Shown in pieces: positions 5,307 through 13,682 of a stretch of 23,720 nt of DNA. The stretch covers positions 1 through 23,720 of the forward strand of contig JACDBE010000138.1 in assembly GCA_013695075.1 (NCBI GenBank), written 5' to 3'. How positions within the stretch are numbered: position 1 is the first letter of the stretch; each line of letters begins with the position of its first letter. The notes below the pieces were generated by a model. It had not been told where the DNA came from, made no database searches, and was given only the letters and a program-made list of their open reading frames with translations. Origin of the DNA: Acidimicrobiia bacterium (lineage in GTDB: Bacteria > Actinomycetota > Acidimicrobiia > Spongiisociales > UBA5794). The position numbers and the translations under genes are program-made.

Positions 5307-6950
5307 ATGCCCGCACGCAAGATACTGGTAGCCGTCGCCTGGCCATACGCCAGCGGCCCCCGCCACCTGGGCCACATGGCGGGGGTGTACATCCCCGCCG
5401 ACATCTTCGCCCGCTTCCACCGCGCCGTTGGCAACGAGGTCCTGATGGTCTCCGGTTCCGATGTCCACGGCACCCCGATCACGGTGCGTGCCGACCAGGA
5501 GGGGGTGGATCCCCAGGTCATCGTCGACCGCTACCACGCCGAGTTCCTCGACTACTGGCAGCAACTGGCGATCTCCTGGGATCTGTACACCACCACCGGT
5601 ACCGACAACCACCGTGAGGTCACTTGGGACGTGTGGCGCCGGCTGCGCGACCACGGCTTCATCGACCGGCAGGTTGCCCAGCAGTTCTTCGACCCCGAGG
5701 CGGCACGGTTCCTCCCCGACCGCTACGTCGAGGGAACCTGCCCCCACTGCGGGTACCCCGCAGCCCGCGGCGACCAATGTGACAACTGCGGCCGGCAACT
5801 CGACCCCGCAGACCTCATCGACCCCCGCAGCCGGCTCAGCGGGACCACCCCGGTGATGCGGGATACCGAGCACTACTTCCTCCGGTTGTCGGCGCTCCAG
5901 GACGACCTGCTGGGGTGGCTGCACACCCGGAAGGGGTGGCGACGCCACGTGCTCAACATGGCCATCGGTTTCACCGAGGAGGGGCTCCACGACCGGGCTG
6001 TCACCCGCGATCTGACCTGGGGGATCCCGCTACCCCCCGAGTCCGACGACCTGGGTGAGGGCAAGCGCATTTACGTCTGGTTCGAGGCCGTGATCGGCTA
6101 CCTGTCGGCCTCCAAGGAGTGGGCGCAGCGCAAAGGCGATCCCGAGGCGTGGCGGGGGTGGTGGGAGGACGCGGCCGCCGAGTCGTACTACTTCATCGGC
6201 AAGGACAACGTGGTGTTCCACGCCGTGGTGTGGCCCTGCGAGCTGATCGGGTACCGCGGCCTCAACCTCCCCACCGACGTCCCCGCCAACCAGTACGTCA
6301 CCTTCGGCGGGGAGAAGGGCTCGGCGAGCCGGGGGGTTGGCAGGCCGGTGAGCTGGTACACCGAGCGGGTGGAGCCCGATGCGCTGCGCTACGCCCTGGC
6401 CTCGGTGCTGCCCGAACAGAACGACACCGAGCTGTCAGACGGTGAGATCGTGCGCCGAGTGAACGAGGAGCTGGTGGCCACCTGGGGCAACCTGGTACAC
6501 AGGGTGGCTTCAATGACCCATCGCTACTGCGAAGGATCGGTGCCCGAGCCGGGGGAGCCGGACGAGACGGACCGGGCCCTCCTCGCCGAGGTCGACGCCA
6601 CCCTGGGCGACATGGACGACCTGATCCGGGCGGTACGGCTGCGCCCCGGACTGCAGCGGGCCATGGCCGGCGCCGCCGCCGTCAACGCCTACCTCAACGA
6701 CCGCCAGCCGTGGTCGACAGCGACCACCGACCACGGGCGGACGTCGACCACGCTGGCCACGGCGTTGGGGGCCATCGCCGGGCTGGCGGTGGCGCTGGCA
6801 CCGTACCTGCCGGCGACCTCAGCGGCGGTGTTGGAGACCCTGGGGGTGGCCACGTCGGGGTGGGTGCGTCCCCAGCTGGTGACCGGGCACCGTCTGCCCC
6901 CACCGGTGCCGCTGTTCGCCAAGATGGAACCCCTCGACGGGGACGATTGA
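5307..6950 (+). CDS. metG: methionyl-tRNA synthetase (archaeal-like type)
   Basis: This 547-residue class I synthetase should charge tRNA-Met with methionine. The N-terminal LVAVAWPYASGPRHLGHMAG holds the HIGH motif as HLGH. The connective domain has one zinc knuckle: C145-x2-C148 and C158-x2-C161; the second pair seen in many archaeal-type enzymes is missing (RSRLSG). WFEAVIGY and FIGKDNVVFHAVVWP are core motifs. The KMSKS loop reads K337-GSAS-R342, unusual at two positions. The C-terminal anticodon-binding helical domain begins around SDGEIVRRVNEELVATWGN; no tRNA-binding (OB) tail is present. The ATG at 5307 has GGTGGG 6 bases upstream; an in-frame ATG at 5199 gives an implausible Arg/Pro/Gly-rich extension. 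It is one base upstream of tatD. Confidence 0.95.
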   Translation: MPARKILVAVAWPYASGPRHLGHMAGVYIPADIFARFHRAVGNEVLMVSGSDVHGTPITVRADQEGVDPQVIVDRYHAEFLDYWQQLAISWDLYTTTGTDNHREVTWDVWRRLRDHGFIDRQVAQQFFDPEAARFLPDRYVEGTCPHCGYPAARGDQCDNCGRQLDPADLIDPRSRLSGTTPVMRDTEHYFLRLSALQDDLLGWLHTRKGWRRHVLNMAIGFTEEGLHDRAVTRDLTWGIPLPPESDDLGEGKRIYVWFEAVIGYLSASKEWAQRKGDPEAWRGWWEDAAAESYYFIGKDNVVFHAVVWPCELIGYRGLNLPTDVPANQYVTFGGEKGSASRGVGRPVSWYTERVEPDALRYALASVLPEQNDTELSDGEIVRRVNEELVATWGNLVHRVASMTHRYCEGSVPEPGEPDETDRALLAEVDATLGDMDDLIRAVRLRPGLQRAMAGAAAVNAYLNDRQPWSTATTDHGRTSTTLATALGAIAGLAVALAPYLPATSAAVLETLGVATSGWVRPQLVTGHRLPPPVPLFAKMEPLDGDD

Positions 6951-6951
6951 G

Positions 6952-7719
6952 GTGGGCTGGGTCGACACCCACTGCCACCTGTTCCTGGTGGACCAGCCGG
7001 CGACGGTGCTGCTCGATCGGGCCGCCGCCGCCGGGGTCGACTGGCTGGTGTGCCCCGGTGTCGACCTGGAGACGTCTCTGGCGGCGCGGCGCCTGTCCGC
7101 CGAGTGCGGCTCTCGGGTGCGCTGGTCCGCCGGGCTCCACCCCCATGACGCCACCGCCTGGGAGGCGACGTCGGCGCGGCTGCGGTCCCTGGCGGTGGAG
7201 GCCGATGCCGTCGGCGAGTGCGGTCTCGACTACTACCGCAACCTGTCCGATCCCGAGGTGCAGCGGGCGGTGTTCGCCGCCCAGCTGGCGATGGCCGCCG
7301 AGCTGGGTAAGCCGGTCATCGTGCACTGCCGTGACGCCTTCGCCGACGTCCACCACGCCGTGGAGGGCGCCGGTCTGGGCGAGGCGGTGGTGCTGCACTG
7401 CTGGACCGGGGGTCCCAGGTGGACGCGGCGCTTCGCCGACCTGGGGGTGACCTTTTCCTTCGCCGGCCCGGTCACCTTCCCCACCGGCGATACGGTACGC
7501 CGCGCCGCCGCCGTGGTACCCCCGGAGCGCACCATGGTGGAGACCGACAGCCCATTCCTCACCCCGCCACCGCACCGCGGCGCCGGCAACGAGCCGGCCA
7601 ACGTGGTGGCGGTGGGGGCGGCCCTGGCGGAGGTGTGGGGGGTCACGCTGGATGCGGTCGCCGCTTCCACCTCGGCCACCGCTACCCGGGTCTTCGGTGT
7701 AGGGGCGTCCCCGAGGTGA
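6952..7719 (+). CDS. tatD: TatD family metal-dependent hydrolase
   Basis: This 255-residue TIM-barrel protein of the amidohydrolase superfamily is expected to act as a metal-dependent nuclease (3'-5' exonuclease in characterised TatD). Metal ligands are visible: the HxH of VDTHCHL at residues 6-8, Glu in VGECGLDYY, His in VIVHCRDA, His in VVLHCWTGG and Asp in MVETDSPFL. GLHPHD and the C-terminal HRGAGNEPANV are also typical. The GTG start begins one base after the metG stop, and the stop overlaps the rsmA GTG. Between tatD and rsmA, mycobacteria carry rpfB; here there is no room for it. Confidence 0.92.
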   Translation: MGWVDTHCHLFLVDQPATVLLDRAAAAGVDWLVCPGVDLETSLAARRLSAECGSRVRWSAGLHPHDATAWEATSARLRSLAVEADAVGECGLDYYRNLSDPEVQRAVFAAQLAMAAELGKPVIVHCRDAFADVHHAVEGAGLGEAVVLHCWTGGPRWTRRFADLGVTFSFAGPVTFPTGDTVRRAAAVVPPERTMVETDSPFLTPPPHRGAGNEPANVVAVGAALAEVWGVTLDAVAASTSATATRVFGVGASPR

Positions 7720-8531
7720 GTGCTGCGCAGGGTCGGGGCGAGATCGGGGCGCTGCTGGCCCGCCACGGGCACCGGCCCAACAAGCGGCTCGGCCAGCACT
7801 TCCTCGCCGACCCCAACCTGGTAGCCAGGATCGTGACCGCTGCCGAGGTGGGGCCAGGGGACCTGGTGGTCGAGGTCGGTTCCGGCACCGGGACTCTCAC
7901 CAGGGCCCTGGCCGGCACTGGGGCGGAGGTCATCGGATTCGAGATCGACCGCCACCTGGAGCCGGTGCTGGCCGAGGCGTTGGCGGGGGTCCCCGCCGAC
8001 ATCCGTTTCGCCGATGCCACGCCGGCGGCCGTCGCCGCTGCCGTCGGGCAACGGGACGCGGTGCTGGTGGCCAACCTGCCCTACGCCACCGGGACCACGC
8101 TGCTGCTCGATGTGCTGCAGCGCGTGCCCCGGGTGGTGCGGATGGTGGTGATGGTGCAGCGGGAGGTGGCCGACCGGCTGGCGGCGCCGTGGGGGAGCCG
8201 CACCTACGGTTTGCCGTCGGTGGTGGCCTCGCTACGCAGCACCGTCACCCCGCTGTTCCGGGTAGCCCCCACCGTGTTCGTACCCCCGCCGGCCGTCGAA
8301 TCTGCGCTGGTGGAGCTGCGCCGTATCGAGTCCCACCCGCTGGTGGCATCGGCCGAGCGCCTCGCCGCTGTCGCCTTCGCCGGGCGGCGCAAGATGCTGC
8401 GACGGTCGCTGGCCGGTTTTCTCGACGATCCGGAGGCGGTGCTGCGCGCCGCCGGGATCGACCCCACGGCCCGTCCCGAGGCGATCGCCCCCGAGCAGTT
8501 TCTCGCCCTGGCCGAGGCCGCCGCCGGATGA
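7716..8531 (+). CDS. rsmA: 16S rRNA (adenine1518/1519-N6)-dimethyltransferase RsmA/KsgA
   Basis: This 271-residue Rossmann-fold methyltransferase should dimethylate the two adjacent adenines near the 3' end of 16S rRNA during 30S maturation. It shows HRPNKRLGQHFLADPNLV at the N-terminus, the SAM-binding VVEVGSGTGTLT, the acidic EIDRHL, the catalytic motif IV as VANLPYATGT, and VPPPAVESALVEL before the C-terminal helical domain with FAGRRKMLRRSL. The start is the GTG that overlaps the tatD stop as GTGA (7716-7719). The stop overlaps the ispE ATG (8528-8531). The four-gene run metG-tatD-rsmA-ispE is thus probably one translationally coupled operon. Confidence 0.95.
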   Translation: MSAAQGRGEIGALLARHGHRPNKRLGQHFLADPNLVARIVTAAEVGPGDLVVEVGSGTGTLTRALAGTGAEVIGFEIDRHLEPVLAEALAGVPADIRFADATPAAVAAAVGQRDAVLVANLPYATGTTLLLDVLQRVPRVVRMVVMVQREVADRLAAPWGSRTYGLPSVVASLRSTVTPLFRVAPTVFVPPPAVESALVELRRIESHPLVASAERLAAVAFAGRRKMLRRSLAGFLDDPEAVLRAAGIDPTARPEAIAPEQFLALAEAAAG

Positions 8532-9409
8532 TCGCCGCTACCGCCAACGCCAAGATCAACCTCGGGCTGCACGTGGCGCGGCTCGACCGCGACGGGTTCC
8601 ACCAGGTGGCGGGGCTGTTCCAGTCGATCGGCTGGTCCGACCGGCTGGAGATGGCCGATGGAGCCGATGGGATCACCGGGTGGGACGGCGGTGAGGTGCC
8701 CGACGGGGCCGACAACACGGCGTGGCGGGCGGTGGAGGCGGTGCGCCGCCGCCTCGAGTCTCGCCGCTCCGTGTCGCTGCGGCTGGACAAGCGAATCCCG
8801 GTCGCCGCCGGGTTGGGTGGGGGCAGCACCGACGCCGCCGCCGCCCTGCAGCTCGCCTGCCGGTGGCTGGGTGCGCCGTCGTCGCTGGCCGCCGAGCTCG
8901 CCGCCGACATCGGGTCGGACGTTCCCTTCTGCCTGGAGGGCGGGACGGCGCTGGTGACCGGCCGCGGCGAGCAGGTGGCCGCGCTGCCGGCGGTGCTGGG
9001 ATACGCCCTGGCGGTGGTGGTCCCCCCGGTCGAGTTGAGCACTGCTGACGTGTACCGGGCCTGGGACGACCTCGGCGGCCCGGCCGCCACCCCGCTGCCG
9101 GCGGGCAACCTGCCCCCGGGTCTTCGTAGCCACGCCCCGCTGGGTAACGACCTGTACCCGGCCGCTGTTGCCGTGGCGCCGCTGGTGGCGGAGTGGCGCC
9201 ACGAGCTGGAGGCTCGGTGGGGTCGCCCGGTGGCCATGACCGGCAGCGGGCCGACGCTGTTCGGCTTCTTCGTCGACCGCGACGAGGCGGAGGCGGCGGT
9301 GGCCGGCATCCCCACCGGGGCCAGGGCCGCCAAGGCGGTGGTCCCCGTCACCAATGGCTGGAGCATGCTGGCAAACGGCGAGAACGACGGGCTGGATTCG
9401 CCAACGTAG
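8528..9409 (+). CDS. ispE: 4-diphosphocytidyl-2-C-methyl-D-erythritol kinase
   Basis: This 293-residue GHMP kinase phosphorylates CDP-methylerythritol using ATP, the fourth step of the MEP isoprenoid pathway. The N-terminal AKINLGLHV is the substrate/lysine motif of IspE. The glycine-rich ATP loop PVAAGLGGGSTDAAAAL lies at about residues 90-106, followed by SDVPFCLEGGTALVTGRGE. The third motif is MTGSGPTLFGFF. The length is normal. The ATG overlaps the rsmA stop. The gene pair rsmA-ispE is conserved across Actinomycetota and Bacillota. Transcription probably ends or is reset before the tRNA gene, where a -10-like TACAAT appears. Confidence 0.95.
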   Translation: MIAATANAKINLGLHVARLDRDGFHQVAGLFQSIGWSDRLEMADGADGITGWDGGEVPDGADNTAWRAVEAVRRRLESRRSVSLRLDKRIPVAAGLGGGSTDAAAALQLACRWLGAPSSLAAELAADIGSDVPFCLEGGTALVTGRGEQVAALPAVLGYALAVVVPPVELSTADVYRAWDDLGGPAATPLPAGNLPPGLRSHAPLGNDLYPAAVAVAPLVAEWRHELEARWGRPVAMTGSGPTLFGFFVDRDEAEAAVAGIPTGARAAKAVVPVTNGWSMLANGENDGLDSPT

Positions 9410-9444
9410 GACGAGTGGGCTCCGGGTGAGCATCGGGGAGGCTC

Positions 9445-9450
9445 TACAAT
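9445..9450 (+). promoter_or_regulatory. -10 box (TACAAT) of the tRNA-Gln gene
   Basis: TACAAT ends 14 bases before the mature 5' end of the tRNA, so the primary transcript would carry a very short leader. It is one of the best -10 matches in the window. No good -35 lies 16-18 bases upstream. Confidence 0.55.
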
Positions 9451-9464
9451 CGGCAGGCCCCGAT

Positions 9465-9539
9465 TGGGGGGTGGTGTAACTGGTAGCACTACGGGTTTTG
9501 GTCCCGTCAGTACGGGTTCGAGTCCTGTCCCCCCAGCCA
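9465..9539 (+). tRNA. tRNA-Gln(TTG)
   Basis: The acceptor stem is TGGGGGG (9465-9471) with CCCCCCA (9529-9535), then discriminator G and an encoded CCA (9537-9539). The anticodon stem ACGGG/CCCGT encloses the 7-base loop TTTTGGT, which places TTG at 9498-9500 and reads CAA (and CAG by wobble). The T arm is ACGGG-TTCGAGT-CCTGT. The U1 start and G73 are typical of tRNA-Gln. It lies 28 bases before glmU and may share its primary transcript. Confidence 0.95.
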
Positions 9540-9567
9540 ATCACCCAGCGCCGGCTCCGAGGAGACC

Positions 9568-10947
9568 ATGACCTTCAACGCCATCGTGCTCGCCGCCGGT
9601 AAGGGCACCAGGATGAACTCGAGCAGGGCCAAGGTGCTCCACGAGGCCGCCGGGCTGCCGCTGGTGGGTTGGATGCACCGCATCGCTGCCGATGCCGGGG
9701 CCACCCAGGTGGTGGTGGTGGTCGGCTACCAGGCCGACGAGGTCACCGCTGCCCTCCCTGCGGGCACCGCCACCGCCACCCAGGATGTGCAAGGGGGCAC
9801 GGGCCATGCCGCCGCCGTCGGTTTGGATCGCCTCGAACCGTGCGACGTGGTGGTGGTCCTCCCCGGTGACATGCCGCTGATACGGCCGGAGACCATCGCC
9901 GCCCTGGTCGACACCCACATCGCCGCCGGCGCCGGCGCCACCGTGCTCACGGTCGACCTGGACGACCCCACCGGCTACGGCCGGGTGGTGCGCGACGACC
10001 GGGGGGCGGTGGTCGCCATCGTCGAGCACGGCGACGCCGCCCCCGACCAGCGCAAGATCACCGAGGTCAACACGTCGGTGTACGCCTTCGATCCCCGGCT
10101 GCTGGGCAGCGCCCTGGCCACCGTGGGCAGCCACAACGCTCAGGGCGAGCGGTACCTCACCGACGTCATCGCCAGGATGGTGGACGATGGCCACCCGGTG
10201 GCAAGGGTGGTCGCCGATCCCGCCGAAGGCGCTGGGGTCAACTCCCACGACCAGCTGGCCTGCGCCGCCGCCGAGCTGCGGCGCCGGATCAACACCCGGT
10301 GGATGGAGGCCGGGGTCTTCATCGAGGACCCGGCTCGGGTATCGATAGGGGTTGAGGTGACCTTGGCGCCCGACGTGCGGTTATGGGGTGACGTGCACCT
10401 GGCGGGGGACACCTCGGTGGCCAGTGGCGCCGAACTGGGGCCGTCGGTTCACATCTCCGACAGCACCATTGCCGAGGGCGCGCGGGTGTGGTATTCGGTG
10501 GTGCGGGGGACCTCGATCGGACGCCGCGCCGAGGTGGGACCCTTTGTCAGCCTGCGTCATGGCACCGTGCTCGACGAGGCATCCAAGGCCGGCACCTTCG
10601 TAGAGATCAAGGCGTCGGTAGTCGGGCCCGGATCCAAGGTGCCCCATCTGTCGTACGTCGGCGATGCCACCATCGGCGCCAACAGCAACATCGGGGCGGG
10701 CACCATCACCGCCAACTACGACGGCTACCGCAAGCACCGCACCGTCATCGGCGACGGGGTCCGCATCGGTTCGGACAATGTGCTGGTGGCCCCGGTCGAG
10801 GTGGGCGACGGGGCCTGGACCGGAGCCGGTTCGGTGATCACCACCGACGTGGCCCCCGATGCGCTGGCGGTGGCCCGCTCGCAACAGCGGGAAGTGCCTG
10901 GCTACGCGCAGCGCCGGCAAGCCAGAGCCGACGAGGAGAAGGCGTAG
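9568..10947 (+). CDS. glmU: bifunctional GlmU (GlcN-1-P acetyltransferase / GlcNAc-1-P uridylyltransferase)
   Basis: This 459-residue protein makes UDP-GlcNAc for peptidoglycan and other envelope glycans. The N-terminal uridylyltransferase domain (about 1-230) has LAAGKGTRMNSSRAKVLHE, with Ala where most homologues have Pro, and later VQGGTGHA, LPGDMPL and VNTSVYAF. The C-terminal left-handed beta-helix (about 250-440) has repeated hexapeptides, HLSYVGDATIG with the catalytic His, and NIGAGTITANYDGYRKHRT. GAGGAG at 9559-9564 is a good Shine-Dalgarno for the ATG at 9568. The stop TAG shares one base with the prs GTG. The glmU-prs coupling is widespread in Gram-positive bacteria. Confidence 0.96.
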   Translation: MTFNAIVLAAGKGTRMNSSRAKVLHEAAGLPLVGWMHRIAADAGATQVVVVVGYQADEVTAALPAGTATATQDVQGGTGHAAAVGLDRLEPCDVVVVLPGDMPLIRPETIAALVDTHIAAGAGATVLTVDLDDPTGYGRVVRDDRGAVVAIVEHGDAAPDQRKITEVNTSVYAFDPRLLGSALATVGSHNAQGERYLTDVIARMVDDGHPVARVVADPAEGAGVNSHDQLACAAAELRRRINTRWMEAGVFIEDPARVSIGVEVTLAPDVRLWGDVHLAGDTSVASGAELGPSVHISDSTIAEGARVWYSVVRGTSIGRRAEVGPFVSLRHGTVLDEASKAGTFVEIKASVVGPGSKVPHLSYVGDATIGANSNIGAGTITANYDGYRKHRTVIGDGVRIGSDNVLVAPVEVGDGAWTGAGSVITTDVAPDALAVARSQQREVPGYAQRRQARADEEKA

Positions 10948-11918
10948 TGGAGATCTCGAGCCGCAAGCGGCTCATGATCTTTTCCGGGTCGGCCAACGAG
11001 GGGCTGGCCCGCGAGGTGGCCACCATCCTGGGCACCACCCTGGGCGGGGTCGAGCGGGGCGCCTTCGCCAACGGCGAGATCTACGTCCGCTTCACCGAGT
11101 CGGTGCGCGGCTCGGACTGCTTCGTGGTGCAGAGCCACACCCACCCCATCAACTTCCATGTGATGGAGCAGCTCATCATGATCGACGCCCTGAAGCGGGC
11201 GTCGGCGCAGCGGATCACCGCGGTGGTCCCCTTCTACGGGTACGCCAGGCAGGACAAGAAGGGCCGAGCCCGTGAACCGATCACGGCCAGGCTGGTCGGC
11301 GACCTGTTCCTCACTGCCGGTGCCGATCGCATCGTGTCCGTTGACCTGCATACCCAGCAGATCCAGGGCTTCATCGACCGGCCGTTCGATCATCTCACCG
11401 CGCTGCCGGTGTTCGTCGACTACCTCAGACAGGTATGCGAAGAGCCCATCACCGTGGTGTCGCCGGACACCGGTCGGGTGCGCCTGGCCTCCCGGTACGC
11501 CCGCCACCTCGATGCCACCCCCGCCTTCGTGCACAAACGGCGGGCGGCCGACAAGCGCAACGCGGTGTCGGCGTTGGAGATCGTCGGTGAGGTCACCGGG
11601 CGTCACTGCATCATCGTGGACGACATGATCGACACCGCCGGCACCGCGGTGGCCGCCGCCGAGCTGCTCATGGAGCGGGGGGCGCTCAGCGTGCGTCTGG
11701 TGGCCACGCACGGGGTGCTCTCCGAGCCGGCAGTCGACCGGCTCAAGAACGCTCCCATCACCGAGGTGGTGATCTCCAACACCCTCCCCGTGCCCGAGGA
11801 TGCGGCCGATCTGGACAAGCTCACCGTGCTGTCCATCGGCAAGCTGCTGGCGGGAGCGGTCAATGCCATCTTCACCGACGCCTCGGTGAGCGAGATCTTC
11901 GAAGGCGAGAACATGTGA
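10947..11918 (+). CDS. prs: ribose-phosphate pyrophosphokinase (PRPP synthetase)
   Basis: This 323-residue enzyme transfers diphosphate from ATP to ribose-5-phosphate, giving PRPP for purine, pyrimidine, His and Trp synthesis. Signature elements are FSGSANEGLA near the N-terminus, the conserved ERGAFANGEIYVRF, VPFYGYARQDKKGRAREPI (ATP-binding flexible region), SVDLHTQQIQGF, VVSPDTGRVRLA and the PRPP loop VDDMIDTAGT (residues 224-233). The GTG start at 10947 is preceded by GAGGAGAAGG and overlaps the glmU stop by one base. The stop overlaps the aceK GTG as GTGA (11915-11918). Length and motifs are standard for class I enzymes. Confidence 0.96.
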   Translation: MEISSRKRLMIFSGSANEGLAREVATILGTTLGGVERGAFANGEIYVRFTESVRGSDCFVVQSHTHPINFHVMEQLIMIDALKRASAQRITAVVPFYGYARQDKKGRAREPITARLVGDLFLTAGADRIVSVDLHTQQIQGFIDRPFDHLTALPVFVDYLRQVCEEPITVVSPDTGRVRLASRYARHLDATPAFVHKRRAADKRNAVSALEIVGEVTGRHCIIVDDMIDTAGTAVAAAELLMERGALSVRLVATHGVLSEPAVDRLKNAPITEVVISNTLPVPEDAADLDKLTVLSIGKLLAGAVNAIFTDASVSEIFEGENM

Positions 11919-13648
11919 CGTCGGTGGCGGCGGCCGCCGACGCCGTGGTCGCTGCCACCGTCGAGCATTACCGGGGGTACGTGGCGGCGTTGGATGGCGT
12001 CAACCGGGCGGCCGCCGGCGCCTTTTCCCGACGGGACTGGGCCGCCGCCCACCGGACCGTCACCGACCGCCTCGACGCCTACGCCGATGCGGTGGGCGGC
12101 GCCGTTGCTGCCATCGAGGGTCTGGGCGACCACGCCCACGAGCGCGGGGTGTGGGCCGAGGCCAAGGTCCGCTTCGCCGCCGCCGTCGCCGCCAGGGCCG
12201 ATGTCGAGATCGCCGAAACGTTCTTCAACTCGTGCACCAGGCGGCTGCTGATCACCGTCGGCGTCGACCCCGCCGTTGAGTTCCTGGACAGCCACCTTCC
12301 CCTGGTAGCCGAGCCGGCCGTCACCCGCCGCGGCGGCGCCGACCTTGAGGTTTTGGTGCACGATGTGGTCACCGGCGCCGGGCTGGGCGACCGCTGGCAG
12401 AACCTGACCAGGGACGTGCTGCTGGCCTGCGACGAGATCCGCCGGGCGCGGCGACTCCATGGCGTCACCGAAGACATCGACGGCGTCATCATGGTGACCT
12501 CCCCGTTCTACCGGGGCCAGGGTGCCTACCTGGTGGGGCTCCTCTCCGCCGGGTCGGCCACGTTCCCCCTGGCGATTGCCGTGCACCACACCACCCGAGG
12601 CCTGGTGATCGGGGCGGTGCTCACCGAGGCCGAGGACGTGGGCGTGCTGTTCTCGTACACCAGGGCAGCCTTCTGCGTGGCCACCGACTGCCCCTCCGCC
12701 CTGGTGGGATTCCTCGGGGTGGTGATGCCTCCCCGGTCGCCCAGCCAGCTGTACACCGCCATCGGATATCCCAAGCATGGCAAGTCCGAGCTGTTCCGCG
12801 ATTTCTCCCGATACATCTCCGCCACCACCGAACGCTTCGAGTACGCCAGGGGCATCAGGGGCATGGTGATGATCGTGTTCACCGTGCCCGGATACGACGT
12901 GGTGTTCAAGGTGATCCGCGATCGGTTCCCTTACCCCAAGCAGACCACCCGCCGGCGGGTGATGGCCCAATACCGGTTGGTGGCTCGCCACGACCGGGCC
13001 GGGCGCCTGGTCGACGCCCACGAGTTCGAGAACCTCCTCTTTCCCCGGGAGCGCTTCCAGCCGGGGCTGCTCGCCGAGCTGGGCGACCAGGCAGCGCGGT
13101 CGGTGTCCATCGAGGACGACCAGGTGATCCTGCAGCACGCCTACGTGGAGCGGCGGCTGGCTCCCCTCGACCTGTACCTGCGCGAGGCCAACCCGGTGCG
13201 AGCCAGGTCCGCCATCATCGACTACGGACGGGCCATCAAGAACCTGGCAGCGGCCAACGTGTTCCCCGGCGACCTGCTGCTGAAGAACTTCGGGGTCACC
13301 AGGGGAGGGCGGGTGGTGTTCTACGACTACGACGAGATCACCCCGCTCACCGAATGCAACTTCCGCCAGCTCCCCGAGTCCGATCGCCCCGACGAGGAGA
13401 TGGCGGCCGATCCCTGGTTCGGGGTCGGCGATCACGACATCTTCCCCGAGGAGTTCAGCCGTTTCCTTGGGCTGCGTGGCGAGCTGTGGGAGGCGCTCTC
13501 CTACCACCATGGCGACCTGTTCGAGGTCCGCTTCTGGGAGCGCATGCAGCAGCGGCTGCGCTCGGGTGAGGCCATCGAGATCTTCCCGTACAGCCGCAGC
13601 CGGCGGCTGGGAGCCCGCATGCGGCGGGTGGGCGACGTCCTCGACTGA
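11915..13648 (+). CDS. aceK: isocitrate dehydrogenase kinase/phosphatase AceK
   Basis: This 577-residue protein is about the length of E. coli AceK (578). AceK both phosphorylates and dephosphorylates isocitrate dehydrogenase, deciding between the TCA cycle and the glyoxylate bypass. The N-terminal regulatory half is alpha-helical with FFNSCTRRLL. The kinase-like half includes DFSRYISATTERFEYARGI, GMVMIVFTVPGYDVVFKVIRD (ATP-site strands with the Lys of VFKVI) and FPYPKQTTRR. The active-site stretch is LLLKNFGVTRGGRVVFYDYDE with D471 and D473, followed by DIFPEEFSRFL. All motifs look intact. The GTG start overlaps the prs stop. No glyoxylate-cycle genes lie nearby, which is unusual. Confidence 0.93.
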   Translation: MTSVAAAADAVVAATVEHYRGYVAALDGVNRAAAGAFSRRDWAAAHRTVTDRLDAYADAVGGAVAAIEGLGDHAHERGVWAEAKVRFAAAVAARADVEIAETFFNSCTRRLLITVGVDPAVEFLDSHLPLVAEPAVTRRGGADLEVLVHDVVTGAGLGDRWQNLTRDVLLACDEIRRARRLHGVTEDIDGVIMVTSPFYRGQGAYLVGLLSAGSATFPLAIAVHHTTRGLVIGAVLTEAEDVGVLFSYTRAAFCVATDCPSALVGFLGVVMPPRSPSQLYTAIGYPKHGKSELFRDFSRYISATTERFEYARGIRGMVMIVFTVPGYDVVFKVIRDRFPYPKQTTRRRVMAQYRLVARHDRAGRLVDAHEFENLLFPRERFQPGLLAELGDQAARSVSIEDDQVILQHAYVERRLAPLDLYLREANPVRARSAIIDYGRAIKNLAAANVFPGDLLLKNFGVTRGGRVVFYDYDEITPLTECNFRQLPESDRPDEEMAADPWFGVGDHDIFPEEFSRFLGLRGELWEALSYHHGDLFEVRFWERMQQRLRSGEAIEIFPYSRSRRLGARMRRVGDVLD

Positions 13649-13670
13649 AAGCGCCTCCGGCGGCGATGGG

Positions 13671-13676
13671 TACCCT
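13671..13676 (+). promoter_or_regulatory. -10 box (TACCCT) of the GNAT gene
   Basis: TACCCT lies 6 bases before the GTG at 13683, with no Shine-Dalgarno between. It matches the leaderless pattern elsewhere in the window. TGAAAG at 13646-13651 is a weak -35 candidate with 19-base spacing. Confidence 0.45.
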
Positions 13677-13682
13677 CCGCCG

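Noticed and set aside
11603..13510. 635-codon minus-strand open frame opposite prs and aceK
   Set aside because: No recognisable domain, biased composition, and a fully convincing AceK on the other strand.
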